Origin: Nocardia nova SH22a
GTDB lineage: Bacteria > Actinomycetota > Actinomycetes > Mycobacteriales > Mycobacteriaceae
Reading direction: 5' to 3'
NCBI RefSeq assembly: GCF_000523235.1
Contig: NZ_CP006850.1
Span: forward strand, 7,874,001-7,938,000
Length of the DNA stretch: 64,000 nt
The notes below the pieces were generated by a model. The model had not been told where the DNA came from and made no database searches. It saw only the letters and a program-made list of their open reading frames with translations. Positions 19,223 to 28,563 of this stretch are shown here, piece by piece. The translations under genes and the position numbers were made by a program. Numbering within the stretch: position 1 is the stretch's first letter; the number at the start of each line of letters is the position of its first letter.

Positions 19223-21451
19223 ATGACTTCGATCCGGATTCGCGCGGCGCGCACCAACAATCTGAGAAGTGTGGACGTGGACGTGCCCCGGGGACGCCTG
19301 GTGGTGTTCGCCGGGGTATCGGGTTCGGGTAAGTCGTCACTGGTCTTCGACACCATCGCGGCCGAGGCCGGGTATCAGGTCAACGAGACCTATCCGCCGT
19401 TCGTGCGCAATCGGCTCCCACGTAGGCATCGCCCCGACGTCGATCTGATCGACGGCCTGTCCCCGGTGGTGGTGATCGACCAGAAGCGGCTCGGCGGCAA
19501 TGCCCGCTCGACCGTCGGCACCGCCACCGACGCGTATACGTATCTGCGCCTGCTGTTCTCGCGCATCGGGCAGCCGTACGTCGGGGAATCGAACCACTTC
19601 TCGTTCAACGATCCGGCCGGAATGTGCCCGGCCTGTTCGGGTCTGGGCGAAACCCTCGTCACCGATGTGGATCGGCTGGTGGACCCGGATCTGTCCCTGG
19701 CCCAGGGCGCGATCCGGCTGCCCGGCTTCACTCCCGGCAAGTACTGGTACCGCCGCTGTGCCGAACTACCGGCTTTCGACCCCGCGGTGCCGCTGCGGGA
19801 CTGGTCGGCCGGCACCCGCGACGCACTGCTGTACGGCGGAGCCGCCGCGGCGCGACTGCGGCCACGACCGCCCGCCGACCACGAAGGCGTCGTCGAACTG
19901 TTCGAGCGGATCTACCTGCACACCTCCGACACCCCGTCCGAGCGCAAACAGGCCGTGCTGCAACGGTTCACCCGATCCGCACGATGCCGGCAATGCGACG
20001 GGCAGCGACTGAACGCCGCAGCGCGGACCGCGCGAGTACTCGACCGCACCATCGCGGAGATGAGCGCGATCGAGATCGGCGAACTGGCCGGACTGATCAC
20101 CGAAGTCCGGGCGCCGCAGGTACTTCCGGTGGTTTCCGCACTGCACGAGCGGCTGGCCGCCCTGTCCCGCATCGGCCTCGGCTACCTGACCCTGGCACGG
20201 CCGACGAGCACCTTGTCCGGCGGCGAGTCACAGCGCATCAAGACCGTGCGTCACCTCGGCAGCAGCCTCACCGAAATGCTCTACGTCTTCGACGAACCGA
20301 CCGTCGGATTGCATCCGCACGACGTCCGGCCGATGACCGAACTGCTGAAATCGCTGCGGGACAAGGGCAACAGCGTCCTGGTGGTGGAACACGATCCGGA
20401 TGTGCTGCGGATCGCCGACCATGTCGTCGAGGTCGGGCCCGGCGCCGGCGCCGACGGTGGGCGAATCGTATTCACCGGCGGTTTCGACGAACTGGCCACG
20501 GCCGACACCCCGACCGGGCGGGCACTGCGGGTCCGCCGCACCGCTCGCCGACCGCGGGTGCCCACCGGAAAGCTGCGCATCGACAACGCCACCCGCAACA
20601 ATCTGCGCGATGTCTCGGTGGATATCGCGACCGGCGTACTGACCGTGCTGACCGGAGTCGCCGGATCGGGCAAATCCAGTCTGGCCGCGGAACTGGTCGA
20701 CCGGCATCCGGCCACCGTCGTCGATCAGCGTCCGGTCAGCACCAACCGCCGCTCCACGACCGCGACCTACTGCGGCATCGCGAGCGCGGTGCGGGCCCTG
20801 TTCGCGAAACGGCACAAGGTGCCCGCTTCGCTGTTCAGCGCGAATTCCGAGGGGGCGTGCCCGGTATGTGCGGGCGCCGGGATCGTCTACACCGATCTGG
20901 CGTTCATGGACGGGCAGGAGTCGGTGTGCTCGGCGTGTGGTGGCCGTCGCTTCGCCGATCGAGTACTCGGTTACACCGTCGACGGGCTCAGCATCGCCGA
21001 CACCGGCGACCTCACCGTCGCCGAGGCCGCGCGACGGTTGCCCGCGCTCGCACGCGGCCTGCGCCCCCTGCACGAGGTCGGGCTCGGTTACCTGCGACTC
21101 GGTCAGTCGCTGACCACGCTGTCGGGCGGCGAATGTCAGCGGTTGAAGATCGCGCGGGAACTCGCACGCGGTGACGGCCACACCCTCTACGTCCTCGACG
21201 AGCCGACCACCGGCCTGCATCTGCGCGATGTGGACACCCTCATCCAGCTGTTCGACCGCCTGATCGATCTGGGCAACACGGTGGTGGTCATCGAGCACAA
21301 CACGGCCGTGGTCCGCGCCGCGGATCGGGTCGTCGACCTCGGGCCGGGGCCCGGCCGATACGGCGGGCGCGTCGTCTGCACCGGCACACCGGACGAACTT
21401 GTGCGCTGCGAAGAGTCGAGAACCGCTGCAGCCCTGCGCGATTCACTGTGA
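19223..21451 (+). CDS. Short UvrA-like ABC ATPase (UvrA2/DrrC type)
   Basis: The 742-residue protein holds two UvrA-type ABC modules. Walker A motifs are GVSGSGKSSL and GVAGSGKSSL; signatures are LSGGESQRIK and LSGGECQRLK; zinc-type cysteines occur in CPACSGLG, CRQCDGQRL, CPVCAGAG and CSACGGRR. It is about 200 residues shorter than housekeeping UvrA, so it is more like the UvrA2/DrrC group linked to drug resistance or tolerance of DNA-binding compounds. ATG 19223 is used; no ribosome binding site is visible and the mRNA may be leaderless. It ends on the base before the convergent TrmH-family stop. Confidence 0.88.
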   Translation: MTSIRIRAARTNNLRSVDVDVPRGRLVVFAGVSGSGKSSLVFDTIAAEAGYQVNETYPPFVRNRLPRRHRPDVDLIDGLSPVVVIDQKRLGGNARSTVGTATDAYTYLRLLFSRIGQPYVGESNHFSFNDPAGMCPACSGLGETLVTDVDRLVDPDLSLAQGAIRLPGFTPGKYWYRRCAELPAFDPAVPLRDWSAGTRDALLYGGAAAARLRPRPPADHEGVVELFERIYLHTSDTPSERKQAVLQRFTRSARCRQCDGQRLNAAARTARVLDRTIAEMSAIEIGELAGLITEVRAPQVLPVVSALHERLAALSRIGLGYLTLARPTSTLSGGESQRIKTVRHLGSSLTEMLYVFDEPTVGLHPHDVRPMTELLKSLRDKGNSVLVVEHDPDVLRIADHVVEVGPGAGADGGRIVFTGGFDELATADTPTGRALRVRRTARRPRVPTGKLRIDNATRNNLRDVSVDIATGVLTVLTGVAGSGKSSLAAELVDRHPATVVDQRPVSTNRRSTTATYCGIASAVRALFAKRHKVPASLFSANSEGACPVCAGAGIVYTDLAFMDGQESVCSACGGRRFADRVLGYTVDGLSIADTGDLTVAEAARRLPALARGLRPLHEVGLGYLRLGQSLTTLSGGECQRLKIARELARGDGHTLYVLDEPTTGLHLRDVDTLIQLFDRLIDLGNTVVVIEHNTAVVRAADRVVDLGPGPGRYGGRVVCTGTPDELVRCEESRTAAALRDSL

Positions 21452-22165
21452 TCACCAGGCCCGGCCGAGGTCGGCGTGCTGAGTTATCCACGCGTGCATA
21501 GCGATTCCGGCGGCGACTCCGGCATTGATACTGCGGGTGGAGCCGAACTGGGCGATCGACACCGTCATCGCGGCTCCCTGTTTCGCCGCCTCGGTCACGC
21601 CGGGGCCTTCCTGGCCGAACAGCAGCAGGCAGTCGCGCGGCAGGCGTGCGGTCTCCAGCGGAACCGAGCCCGGGACATTGTCCACGGCCACCACCGAAAG
21701 TCCCTCCGTGCGAGCGAATTCCAGTAATTCGGCGATATCGCTGTGATGGACGACATGCTGGTAGCGGTCGGTCACCATGGCGCCCCGGCGATTCCACCGT
21801 CGTCGGCCGACGATGTGCACGGCCGCGGCGGCGAAGGCGTTGGCCGTTCGTACCACGGTCCCGATATTCGCGTCGTGCCCGAAGTTCTCGATCGCGATGT
21901 GCAGCGGATGGCGGCGGGTGTCGATATCGGCGACGATCGCCTCCCGCGTCCAGTAGCGGTAGGCGTCGACGACATTGCGGCGGTCGCCGTGCGCGAGCAG
22001 TTCGGGGTCGAGGCGCGGATCATCCGGTGGTTCGGTGCCGAATTCCGTGCGCCACGGGCCGACCCCGTGCGGGTGCTCGCCCCATTCGGTGGGGCCGGGC
22101 TCGGCGGCGTCGATGGGATCGGGTCCGTCCGTGCCGACAGGACCGGGTCCGTCCGTGACACTCAC
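21452..22165 (-). CDS. TrmH/SpoU family RNA methyltransferase, Rv0380c-like
   Basis: The 237-residue protein carries the three SPOUT motifs: ENFGHDANIGTVVRTANAFA, LLLFGQEGPGVTE and SIAQFGSTRSINAGVAAGIA. Such enzymes 2'-O-methylate ribose in tRNA or rRNA using S-adenosylmethionine; the target nucleotide is unknown. The N-terminal 40 residues are Pro/Asp-rich linker. GTG 22165 overlaps the upstream DUF4190 stop codon by four bases, implying translational coupling. It is the counterpart of Rv0380c near pyrE. Confidence 0.9.
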   Translation of the reverse strand: MSVTDGPGPVGTDGPDPIDAAEPGPTEWGEHPHGVGPWRTEFGTEPPDDPRLDPELLAHGDRRNVVDAYRYWTREAIVADIDTRRHPLHIAIENFGHDANIGTVVRTANAFAAAAVHIVGRRRWNRRGAMVTDRYQHVVHHSDIAELLEFARTEGLSVVAVDNVPGSVPLETARLPRDCLLLFGQEGPGVTEAAKQGAAMTVSIAQFGSTRSINAGVAAGIAMHAWITQHADLGRAW

Positions 22166-22485
22166 GAGGCCGACGCGCCGATCGCGAAGACGACCAGTGC
22201 GACGATCCACACCACCAGCAGGACCAGGCTCAGCGCCGTCAGCACCGTCGAGACTATGCCGATGACGTACCCCACCTGCACATTCGAGCGCCCGCCGATG
22301 GTCCCGCCGGAGGCGTCGATCTCCCGCAGCGTCCGCCTGCCCATGACCCACGCGAACGGGCCGAGCAGCCCGCAGAACAGGCTGAGAATCCCCAGCGCCA
22401 GGACGGTTCCGGCCTGCGGATGGTCCGGCGCCGGATACGGCATGTAGCCATACGGCGGCGGATGCGGGTAATTCACGCCGGTCAT
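22162..22485 (-). CDS. DUF4190-type small membrane protein
   Basis: This 107-residue protein starts with a Pro/Tyr-rich cytoplasmic segment, then two hydrophobic helices (GTVLALGILSLFCGLLGPFA and VLTALSLVLLVVWIVALVVF). Between them lies MGRRTLREIDASGG, typical of DUF4190 proteins in Gram-positive bacteria. Their function is not known to me. The stop codon overlaps the GTG start of the RNA methyltransferase gene. It is divergent from the histidine kinase gene. Confidence 0.82.
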   Translation of the reverse strand: MTGVNYPHPPPYGYMPYPAPDHPQAGTVLALGILSLFCGLLGPFAWVMGRRTLREIDASGGTIGGRSNVQVGYVIGIVSTVLTALSLVLLVVWIVALVVFAIGASAS

Positions 22486-22587
22486 CGTAGCGGCGCGCAC
22501 ACGGTAGCGTCGGGGGTGAGGGTGGTGCTGTCCACACCGTCGATTCGCCGGTCTGCTCCCTCGCCGTGCGGATGCGGTCCGACCAGC

Positions 22588-23982
22588 ATGGAATCCATGA
22601 CCGAGACCTTTGCCGAACCGACGCTCGCACTCGACCGTCCGGACACCCGGCCACCGACCGGGCGCGGGGTGGTGCGCGCGATCCTGCGCGCACCGTTCGA
22701 AGCCCGGACCTGGAAAGAACTCGCCTATCTGATCGTGGCCACGGTGCTCGGCGCGATCGTGGTCACCTATCTGTTCGCCGGTTACGGGGCCGGTGTGTTC
22801 ACCTCGCTCACCCTCATCGGCATCCCGCTGCTGGCCGGTGTGCTGCTCGGCGGCCGGATCTGGGGACGGATCTACCGCGCGGCCGGCCGGGTGCTGCTGG
22901 CCGCCGACCTGCCCGAACCACCGCCGTTCCGGCCGGAGCCCGGATTCCTCGCCTGGCTGCGCGGCGCCTTCACCGACCGGACGTCGTGGCGGGCGCTGGC
23001 CTTTCTCGTCGTGGAGGCGGTGCTCGGGATCTTCCTGGGCTACTGGGTGCTGATCGTCGTCGCGATGACGGTCTTCACCGCCATCTCCCCCATCCCGTGG
23101 GCGCTGTTTCATCCGATCAATGTGGATTCACAAGGGCGCGAGCATCATTCGCTCGCTCAGTTCGGCGACTACTTCATCGACACCTGGCCTCGCGTACTCG
23201 GCATGGCGGCGGTGGGGATCGTCGGCTGCTTCATCCTGCCGTGGATCGTGCGCGGCGCCTGCTGGCTTCACCGTGCCCTGATGCTGGCCCTGCTGACGCC
23301 CACCACCGGAGATCGGCGGATGGCCGAACTACAGGAGAGCCGCCGCGTCGCGGTCGAGGATTCGGCGGCGACGCTGCGGCGGCTCGAGCGCGACCTGCAC
23401 GACGGCACCCAGGCCCGGCTGGTGAGTATCGCGATGTCGCTGGGCCGTGCGGAGGAACGCCTCGCCACCGGTGCCGATCCGGCCGCACTCATCGCCGATG
23501 CCCGTGCGGGGGCCAAGGACGCCCTGGCCGAACTGCGGGAACTGGTGCGCGGTATCCATCCGCCCGCCCTGGAACTGGGGCTGGAACCGGCTCTGGAAAC
23601 GCTCACCGCGCGCTGCTCGATCCCGGTGGAACTGCGGGTGCACCTGCCGCAGCGGCCCAGTCCGGCGATCGAGGCGATCGCCTACTTCTCGGTCGCCGAA
23701 CTGCTCACCAATGTGGTCAAACACTCCGGGGCGAATGCGGCGTGGGTGTCGGTGGCGCCGTCCGGTGCGTCGACCATGATGGTGAGCGTGCGCGACAACG
23801 GCCACGGTGGGGTGCGGCAGCCCGGAGAATCCGGATCGGTGCCGGCGGAGGCGCCGGTGGGTGGCGGACTGTCCGGTCTGGCCGCCCGCGCCCGCGCTGT
23901 CGACGGCGAATTGGCCGTCGACAGCCCGGTCGGTGGCCCGACCGTCGTCACCGTCACGCTGCCGATCGCGGGACCGCGATGA
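22588..23982 (+). CDS. Sensor histidine kinase, NarL-partner type
   Basis: The 464-residue kinase has an N-terminal membrane sensor domain of about 230 residues with four hydrophobic segments of the putative-sensor type. A HisKA_3 dimerisation helix follows (LERDLHDGTQARLVSIAMSL, His as phosphate acceptor), then an HATPase_c domain (AELLTNVVKHSGAN, VRDNGHGG, GGLSGLAARARAV). The signal is unknown. ATG 22588 is used and ATG 22597 is possible. Its stop codon overlaps the response regulator start (ATGA), so both proteins are made together. Confidence 0.92.
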   Translation: MESMTETFAEPTLALDRPDTRPPTGRGVVRAILRAPFEARTWKELAYLIVATVLGAIVVTYLFAGYGAGVFTSLTLIGIPLLAGVLLGGRIWGRIYRAAGRVLLAADLPEPPPFRPEPGFLAWLRGAFTDRTSWRALAFLVVEAVLGIFLGYWVLIVVAMTVFTAISPIPWALFHPINVDSQGREHHSLAQFGDYFIDTWPRVLGMAAVGIVGCFILPWIVRGACWLHRALMLALLTPTTGDRRMAELQESRRVAVEDSAATLRRLERDLHDGTQARLVSIAMSLGRAEERLATGADPAALIADARAGAKDALAELRELVRGIHPPALELGLEPALETLTARCSIPVELRVHLPQRPSPAIEAIAYFSVAELLTNVVKHSGANAAWVSVAPSGASTMMVSVRDNGHGGVRQPGESGSVPAEAPVGGGLSGLAARARAVDGELAVDSPVGGPTVVTVTLPIAGPR

Positions 23983-24632
23983 CCGCCGCCCTGCGCATCG
24001 TCATCGCCGAGGACAGCGCCATCCTGCGCGACGGACTGGCCGGACTGCTCACCGATCGCGGGCACGAGATCGTGGCGATGGCCGGTGACGCGACCGAACT
24101 CGGCGACATCGTGGCGCGGACCCGGCCCGATGTCGCGGTGGTGGATGTGCGGATGCCGCCCTCGTTCACCGACGAGGGCCTGCTGGCGGCCATCGCGCTG
24201 CGCCGGTCGCATCCCGACACCGGTGTGTTGGTGTTCTCGCAGTGGGTCGAAACCCGCTATGCCACCGAACTTCTCGCGAACGGCGCGAGCGGGGTCGGCT
24301 ATCTGCTCAAGGATCGGGTAGCCGATATTCGCGAATTCGTCGATGCGCTCCAGCGTGTCGCGACCGGCGGCACCGCACTGGACCCGGAGGTGGTGAGTCA
24401 GTTGATCGGCGCTGCGCGCCAGCAGGATTCACTGGCCCGCCTCACTCCGCGCGAGCGCGAGGTCCTGGAACTGATGGCGCAGGGGCTGACCAATGCCGCG
24501 ATCGCCGACGCCCTCACCGTCACCGAACGGGCGGTGGAGAAGCACATCGGCAATATCTTCATGAAGCTGGATCTACCGCCCTCCGACACCCACCACCGCC
24601 GCGTCATGGCGGTACTGCGGCTGCGCGGGTGA
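23979..24632 (+). CDS. NarL/LuxR family response regulator
   Basis: The 217-residue protein has a receiver domain (residues 1-125; acidic pocket in IAEDSA, phosphate-accepting Asp in VVDVRMPP, Lys in YLLKDRV). A LuxR-type helix-turn-helix follows at about 150-217 (LTPREREVLELMAQGLTNAA, then VTERAVEKHIGNIF). It is the partner of the overlapping histidine kinase gene. Likely targets include neighbouring membrane genes, but no operator repeat was found. Confidence 0.93.
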   Translation: MTAALRIVIAEDSAILRDGLAGLLTDRGHEIVAMAGDATELGDIVARTRPDVAVVDVRMPPSFTDEGLLAAIALRRSHPDTGVLVFSQWVETRYATELLANGASGVGYLLKDRVADIREFVDALQRVATGGTALDPEVVSQLIGAARQQDSLARLTPREREVLELMAQGLTNAAIADALTVTERAVEKHIGNIFMKLDLPPSDTHHRRVMAVLRLRG

Positions 24633-24874
24633 CGGCGCGCGAGCCGAGGCGGGCAAGCTGGTTGCCGACGATCGCCGCGAAATCACCATCGAAGTGGCCG
24701 GAGCGCCTGTCACCGTGGACCTCACGGCCCTGACGGGTGCACGAGCTCGGTAGCCACCGTTCGATAGTCGTATCCGTGGCGAGGCAAAACCTCACCTGTC
24801 CGTTATGCGCGATCCGGGATATGCGGTCTTCATGCCGCTTATCCTGGAGATATACGCGGGTGGTGGAGGCCGTC

Positions 24875-25321
24875 ATGAACCACGCACGCATACTTCGGGT
24901 GGTACTCGGGGTCACGGTGGGGTACGTGATCGTGCTCGCGCTGTGGCTGGGGTGGGTGCATCAGCACACGCCGCCGGGCACCGAGCCGTATCAGATCATG
25001 GCGCTGGTGGGCGCGTTCGGATCGTGTGTGGGGATCGGGATGATGGTGGCGCAGCGGCCGTCGCGCTCGGATCGGCGATTGCTGCGGCACGGACTGGAAG
25101 GGTGGGCGACCATCGAGGGCGTGCACCCCCTGCACCACACCGACCATCACACCGAGATGACCGAGCTGGATCTCGAACTGACCGTGCCCGGATCGGAAAC
25201 CTACCGGGGTACAGTGGTTTTCGACGTGGCGCCGATCGACCAGCCGAGAATGCATGTGGGCGAGACCATTTCGATCCGAGTGGATCCGGCCGACCGCGAC
25301 CGCATCATGCTGTGCCTGTGA
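24875..25321 (+). CDS. Small membrane protein of unknown function
   Basis: The 148-residue protein has two hydrophobic helices (VVLGVTVGYVIVLALWLGWV and IMALVGAFGSCVGIGMMVAQ), then a soluble beta-rich domain with a His-rich start (HPLHHTDHHTEM). The C-terminal part resembles DUF3592-type domains, by impression only. ATG 24875 is preceded by GGTGGAGG. It lies downstream of the two-component system and overlaps the end of the convergent YhhN gene by 17 bases. Confidence 0.65.
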   Translation: MNHARILRVVLGVTVGYVIVLALWLGWVHQHTPPGTEPYQIMALVGAFGSCVGIGMMVAQRPSRSDRRLLRHGLEGWATIEGVHPLHHTDHHTEMTELDLELTVPGSETYRGTVVFDVAPIDQPRMHVGETISIRVDPADRDRIMLCL

Positions 25322-25991
25322 GCGGCGCGGTCAGCAGATACTGTGCCCCGGCATACGTCGCGAGAATGACCGCTTCACTGTTGCGGCGGGAACGGGTGGT
25401 CCGGGCGAACAGCCGCCGCAGCACGATGAGACCGTCCGACAGGGTGAACAGCAAGGCGCCCAGCGCGAGCCTGCTGCGCGGGTCGCGATTCGGAACCACG
25501 GTCCCCGCAATGGTTTTCGCACCCGGAGCCAGAGCCGGGTCGGCGGCGAGCGTGGTCGCGGTGCCCAGTGTCGCGCCGTAGGCGGACAGCGGCAGGGCCA
25601 GGCGCGGCGCCCGGGCACGCAACAGCGCACCGGCTCCGAGCCATGCCACCACACGCGGCGCGGCGATCTCCGGGCGCGGACGCCCGCCCCGGCGCCACCA
25701 CAGCACCGAATATCCGGTCTGCATGATCGCGAACGCGGAGGCGCCCGCGACCAGGCGGCGGTCGTCGTCGGGATCGATCAGCAGGATGTCACCGGCGGTC
25801 GCCGCGGCCAGCGCTCCCAGCAGCACGCGCCGCTCGGCGGGCGGCAGTCCGCCACTGTGGATCGCGTCCGCGGCGAGCAGCGGCATCAGCAGGGGTTTCG
25901 CCACCCACTGCCAGCGGTCTCGGCCGGTGGCCGCACCGGCGACGGTCACCGCCGCGGCGGCGGCGAAGGCGGCCCGGAACGGTCGCGGCAT
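25305..25991 (-). CDS. YhhN family membrane protein (lysoplasmalogenase-like)
   Basis: The 228-residue protein consists mostly of hydrophobic segments (about seven or eight). Marks of the YhhN/TMEM86 family are KPLLMPLLAAD, GDILLI near residue 67 and LFTLSDGLIVLRR near the C-terminus, with conserved Asp residues. Characterised relatives hydrolyse the vinyl-ether bond of lysoplasmalogens. Whether this bacterium makes plasmalogens is unknown. ATG 25991 has GAGGAG seven bases upstream. It follows the KAS III gene after 20 bases. Confidence 0.82.
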   Translation of the reverse strand: MPRPFRAAFAAAAAVTVAGAATGRDRWQWVAKPLLMPLLAADAIHSGGLPPAERRVLLGALAAATAGDILLIDPDDDRRLVAGASAFAIMQTGYSVLWWRRGGRPRPEIAAPRVVAWLGAGALLRARAPRLALPLSAYGATLGTATTLAADPALAPGAKTIAGTVVPNRDPRSRLALGALLFTLSDGLIVLRRLFARTTRSRRNSEAVILATYAGAQYLLTAPLTGTA

Positions 25992-26011
25992 GCGCTGTCT
26001 CCTCGCCGAGG

Positions 26012-27067
26012 TCAGAAGCTGGGCTCGTCCGGCTTGGGCGGGAGGGTGACCACCTGCCCGGCATAGCTCAGACCGGCGCCGAAACCGAGCAGCAGGGCCA
26101 GCTGTCCGCCCTTCGCCTTCCCGGAGACCAGCATTTCCTCCATGGCCAGCGGAATCGAGGCGGCGGAGGTGTTTCCGGTGTTCTCTATGTCGTTGGCCAT
26201 CGGAATGTCCTCGGCCAGACCGAGATTCTTCTTCATCAACTCGTTGATGCGCGCATTGGCCTGATGCGGCACGAAGACCTCGATGTCCTCCTTGGCGACC
26301 CCGGAGACCTCCAGCGCGGTCGACAGCGCCCGCGGCAAAGTGACGGCGGCCCAGCGGAATACGCGCGGGCCCTCCATGTGCAGCGACATCCGGCCGACGG
26401 GTTCGACGGCCGGATCGGTGCCCTGCAGCGCCTGGGCCTTGTTCATGTATTCGAGGAAATCGACGTCCTGGGCGATGGCCTCGGCGCTCTCGCCGTCGCT
26501 GCCCCACACCGTCGGGGAAATGCCGTTGTGCTCACTGGGGCCGACCACGACCGCGCCCGCGCCGTCACCGAAGATCATCGCCGTGCCGCGATCGGTGGGA
26601 TCGAGGCCGACGGTCATCGTCTCCGCGCCGATCACCAGCACATATTCCGCCGAACCGGCCCGGATGAGATCGGCCGCCACACCGAGGGCGTAGCCGAAAC
26701 CACCGCATCCGGACGTCAGGTCGAAGGCCGGGATGCCGTTCATCCCCAGATCGAAGGCGACCGAGGGGGCGCCGTGCGGGGTCAGTTTGAGCCAGCTGGA
26801 GGTGGCCAGGATCAGTGTGTTGATCTTGGAGCGATCGATGCCGCTGTTGGCGATCGCCCGCTCGCCCGCGGCCGCCGACATGGTGCGCAGCGTTTCGTCC
26901 TCGCTGATCCAGCGGCGATTGCGGATTCCGGTGCGTTCGAAGATCCATTCCGGAGTGGAATCGAGGATCTCGCACACTTCCGCGTTGCTGACGACACGTT
27001 TCGGCCGGTATGCGCCGATGCCGAGCATCGCAACGTTCTTGCGACCCTCATTGATTGCAATGCTCAC
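26012..27067 (-). CDS. Beta-ketoacyl-ACP synthase III (FabH-like)
   Basis: The 351-residue thiolase-fold enzyme has the KAS III catalytic triad: Cys in TSGCGGFGYAL, His in FVPHQANARI and Asn in ENTGNTSAASIP. TGIRNRRW near residue 48 and FGDGAGAVVV are also typical. KAS III enzymes condense an acyl-CoA with malonyl-ACP to start fatty acid chains, and in mycobacteria link FAS-I to FAS-II. Some relatives instead act in natural-product or long-chain olefin pathways. GTG 27067 is preferred from the usual N-terminus; GTG 27103 is possible. Confidence 0.88.
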   Translation of the reverse strand: MSIAINEGRKNVAMLGIGAYRPKRVVSNAEVCEILDSTPEWIFERTGIRNRRWISEDETLRTMSAAAGERAIANSGIDRSKINTLILATSSWLKLTPHGAPSVAFDLGMNGIPAFDLTSGCGGFGYALGVAADLIRAGSAEYVLVIGAETMTVGLDPTDRGTAMIFGDGAGAVVVGPSEHNGISPTVWGSDGESAEAIAQDVDFLEYMNKAQALQGTDPAVEPVGRMSLHMEGPRVFRWAAVTLPRALSTALEVSGVAKEDIEVFVPHQANARINELMKKNLGLAEDIPMANDIENTGNTSAASIPLAMEEMLVSGKAKGGQLALLLGFGAGLSYAGQVVTLPPKPDEPSF

Positions 27068-27137
27068 CACTGGAGACTCACTCGACCCTTCACACTCGGA
27101 CACCGAACCAGCGTCCAGGCTAACCCAGGCCCAAAAG

Positions 27138-27683
27138 TCAGCCCAGCGCCAGATCCTTCAGTCCGAGGATCGAGCGGTATTCCAGTCCTTCGGCGGCAAT
27201 GACCTGGTCGGCGCCGGTCTCCCGGTCCACGACGGTGGCCACACCGACCACCGTGGCACCGGCGTCACGCAGGGCCCGCACGGCGGTCAGCGGGGAATTA
27301 CCGGTGGTGGTGGTGTCCTCGACGACGAGGACGCGCTTACCGGAGATCTCCGGTCCCTCGATCTGCCGCTGCATGCCGTGGGTCTTGGCGGCCTTGCGGA
27401 CCACGAACGCGTCCAGCGGACGGCCGGGTGCGTGCAACATCGCCAGCGCCACCGGATCGGCGCCCATGGTGAGACCGCCGACGGCGTCGAACTCCCAGTC
27501 CGACACCAACTCTCGCAACAGCGAGCCGATCAGCGGTCCCGCCTGGTGCTGCAGTGTCGCCCGGCGCAGATCGACGTAGTAGTCGGCTTCCTTGCCGGAC
27601 GACAGCGTCACCCGTCCGTGCACGACGGCCAGTTCGCGGACCAGTTCGGCCAATCTGTCTCGGTCGGTGGTGGATTCGATCAT
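27138..27683 (-). CDS. pyrE: Orotate phosphoribosyltransferase
   Basis: The 181-residue enzyme adds phosphoribosyl from PRPP to orotate to form OMP in pyrimidine synthesis. The PRPP-binding motif is VLVVEDTTTTGNSPLTAV, and SSGKEADYYVDLRRATL is the conserved orotate-site region. ATG 27683 lies six bases after the upstream SDR stop. In M. tuberculosis the equivalent Rv0382c also lies close to clpB. Confidence 0.96.
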   Translation of the reverse strand: MIESTTDRDRLAELVRELAVVHGRVTLSSGKEADYYVDLRRATLQHQAGPLIGSLLRELVSDWEFDAVGGLTMGADPVALAMLHAPGRPLDAFVVRKAAKTHGMQRQIEGPEISGKRVLVVEDTTTTGNSPLTAVRALRDAGATVVGVATVVDRETGADQVIAAEGLEYRSILGLKDLALG

Positions 27684-27689
27684 GTGGGT

Positions 27690-28496
27690 TTACGTCCTTC
27701 CACGTGCGTTGAATAAGCCTCGGTTGAGGCGGGTCACCACGCTGCGCGGAATCAGTCCGGCGGCTGCGGTGAGCGCCTTGTACTGCACTCCGGGCACACT
27801 GAGCACCCGGTCCTTCTCCAAATCCTGCAGCGAACCGGACACCACCTGATCGACGTCGAGCCACATGGGTTTCGGCAGCGAATCCATCGCGATTCCGGCG
27901 CGCTCGTGAAACTCCGTATGCACGAATCCTGGGCACAGCGCCTGCACCCGGACTCCGGTCCCGGCCAGGCCACCGGCCAGACCCTCGGTCAACGATATGA
28001 CGTAGGCCTTGGCCGCCGAATAGGTCGAGCCCCGGCCGGGTACCAGCCCGGCCACGCTGGCCACATTCACCACCGAGCCCTTGGCTGCGGCGATCATCGG
28101 CGGTAACACGGCCCGCGTCAATTGGAGCACCGCGGTCACGAGGACGTCGAGTTGGGCCTGCAAAGCCGCCGGTTCGACCGTCCAGAATTCGCCGGTGAGG
28201 CCGAAACCCGCGTTGTTGACGAGGAATTCGACACCCTCGTCCAGCCGGGCCGCGACCCGGTCGCGGCCCTCGGCCTGCGCGAGGTCGGCCGCCAGGATCT
28301 CGCTGCCGGTGCCGAACCGCTGCCGCAGCTCGTCGGCGAGGGCGGTCAGGCGCTGTTCGTCCCGGGCCACCAGCACCAGGTCGTAGCCGAGGGAGGCCAA
28401 GCGGGTGGCATACCCCTCGCCGATACCCGAGGTCGGGCCGGTCACCAGGGCCACCGGACGGGTGGCGCCGGGGAGTTTCGCGGACCTGTCGATCAT
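27690..28496 (-). CDS. Short-chain dehydrogenase/reductase
   Basis: The 268-residue classical SDR has the NAD(P)-binding motif [12 protein letters not shown] near residue 20 and NNAG (in [14 protein letters not shown]). The catalytic Ser, Tyr and Lys appear in [19 protein letters not shown]. Substrate and cofactor preference are not evident. ATG 28496 has AGGTGG eight bases upstream. It sits between the Rv0383c-like gene and pyrE in a run of minus-strand genes. Confidence 0.88.
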   Translation of the reverse strand: MIDRSAKLPGATRPVALVTGPTSGIGEGYATRLASLGYDLVLVARDEQRLTALADELRQRFGTGSEILAADLAQAEGRDRVAARLDEGVEFLVNNAGFGLTGEFWTVEPAALQAQLDVLVTAVLQLTRAVLPPMIAAAKGSVVNVASVAGLVPGRGSTYSAAKAYVISLTEGLAGGLAGTGVRVQALCPGFVHTEFHERAGIAMDSLPKPMWLDVDQVVSGSLQDLEKDRVLSVPGVQYKALTAAAGLIPRSVVTRLNRGLFNARGRT

Positions 28497-28563
28497 GGAG
28501 CGGCCACCTGATGTCGGGACGGATGATTCCGGCGCCCGCACAACGGCTCGTGCACCGGACCGG

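Noticed and set aside
24633..24760. Short coding-like stretch after the response regulator (ADDRREITIEVAGAPVTVDL)
   Set aside because: It has a plausible protein pattern and a TAG stop near 24750, but no start codon or ribosome binding site. It may be a gene remnant, but the evidence is too thin to annotate.
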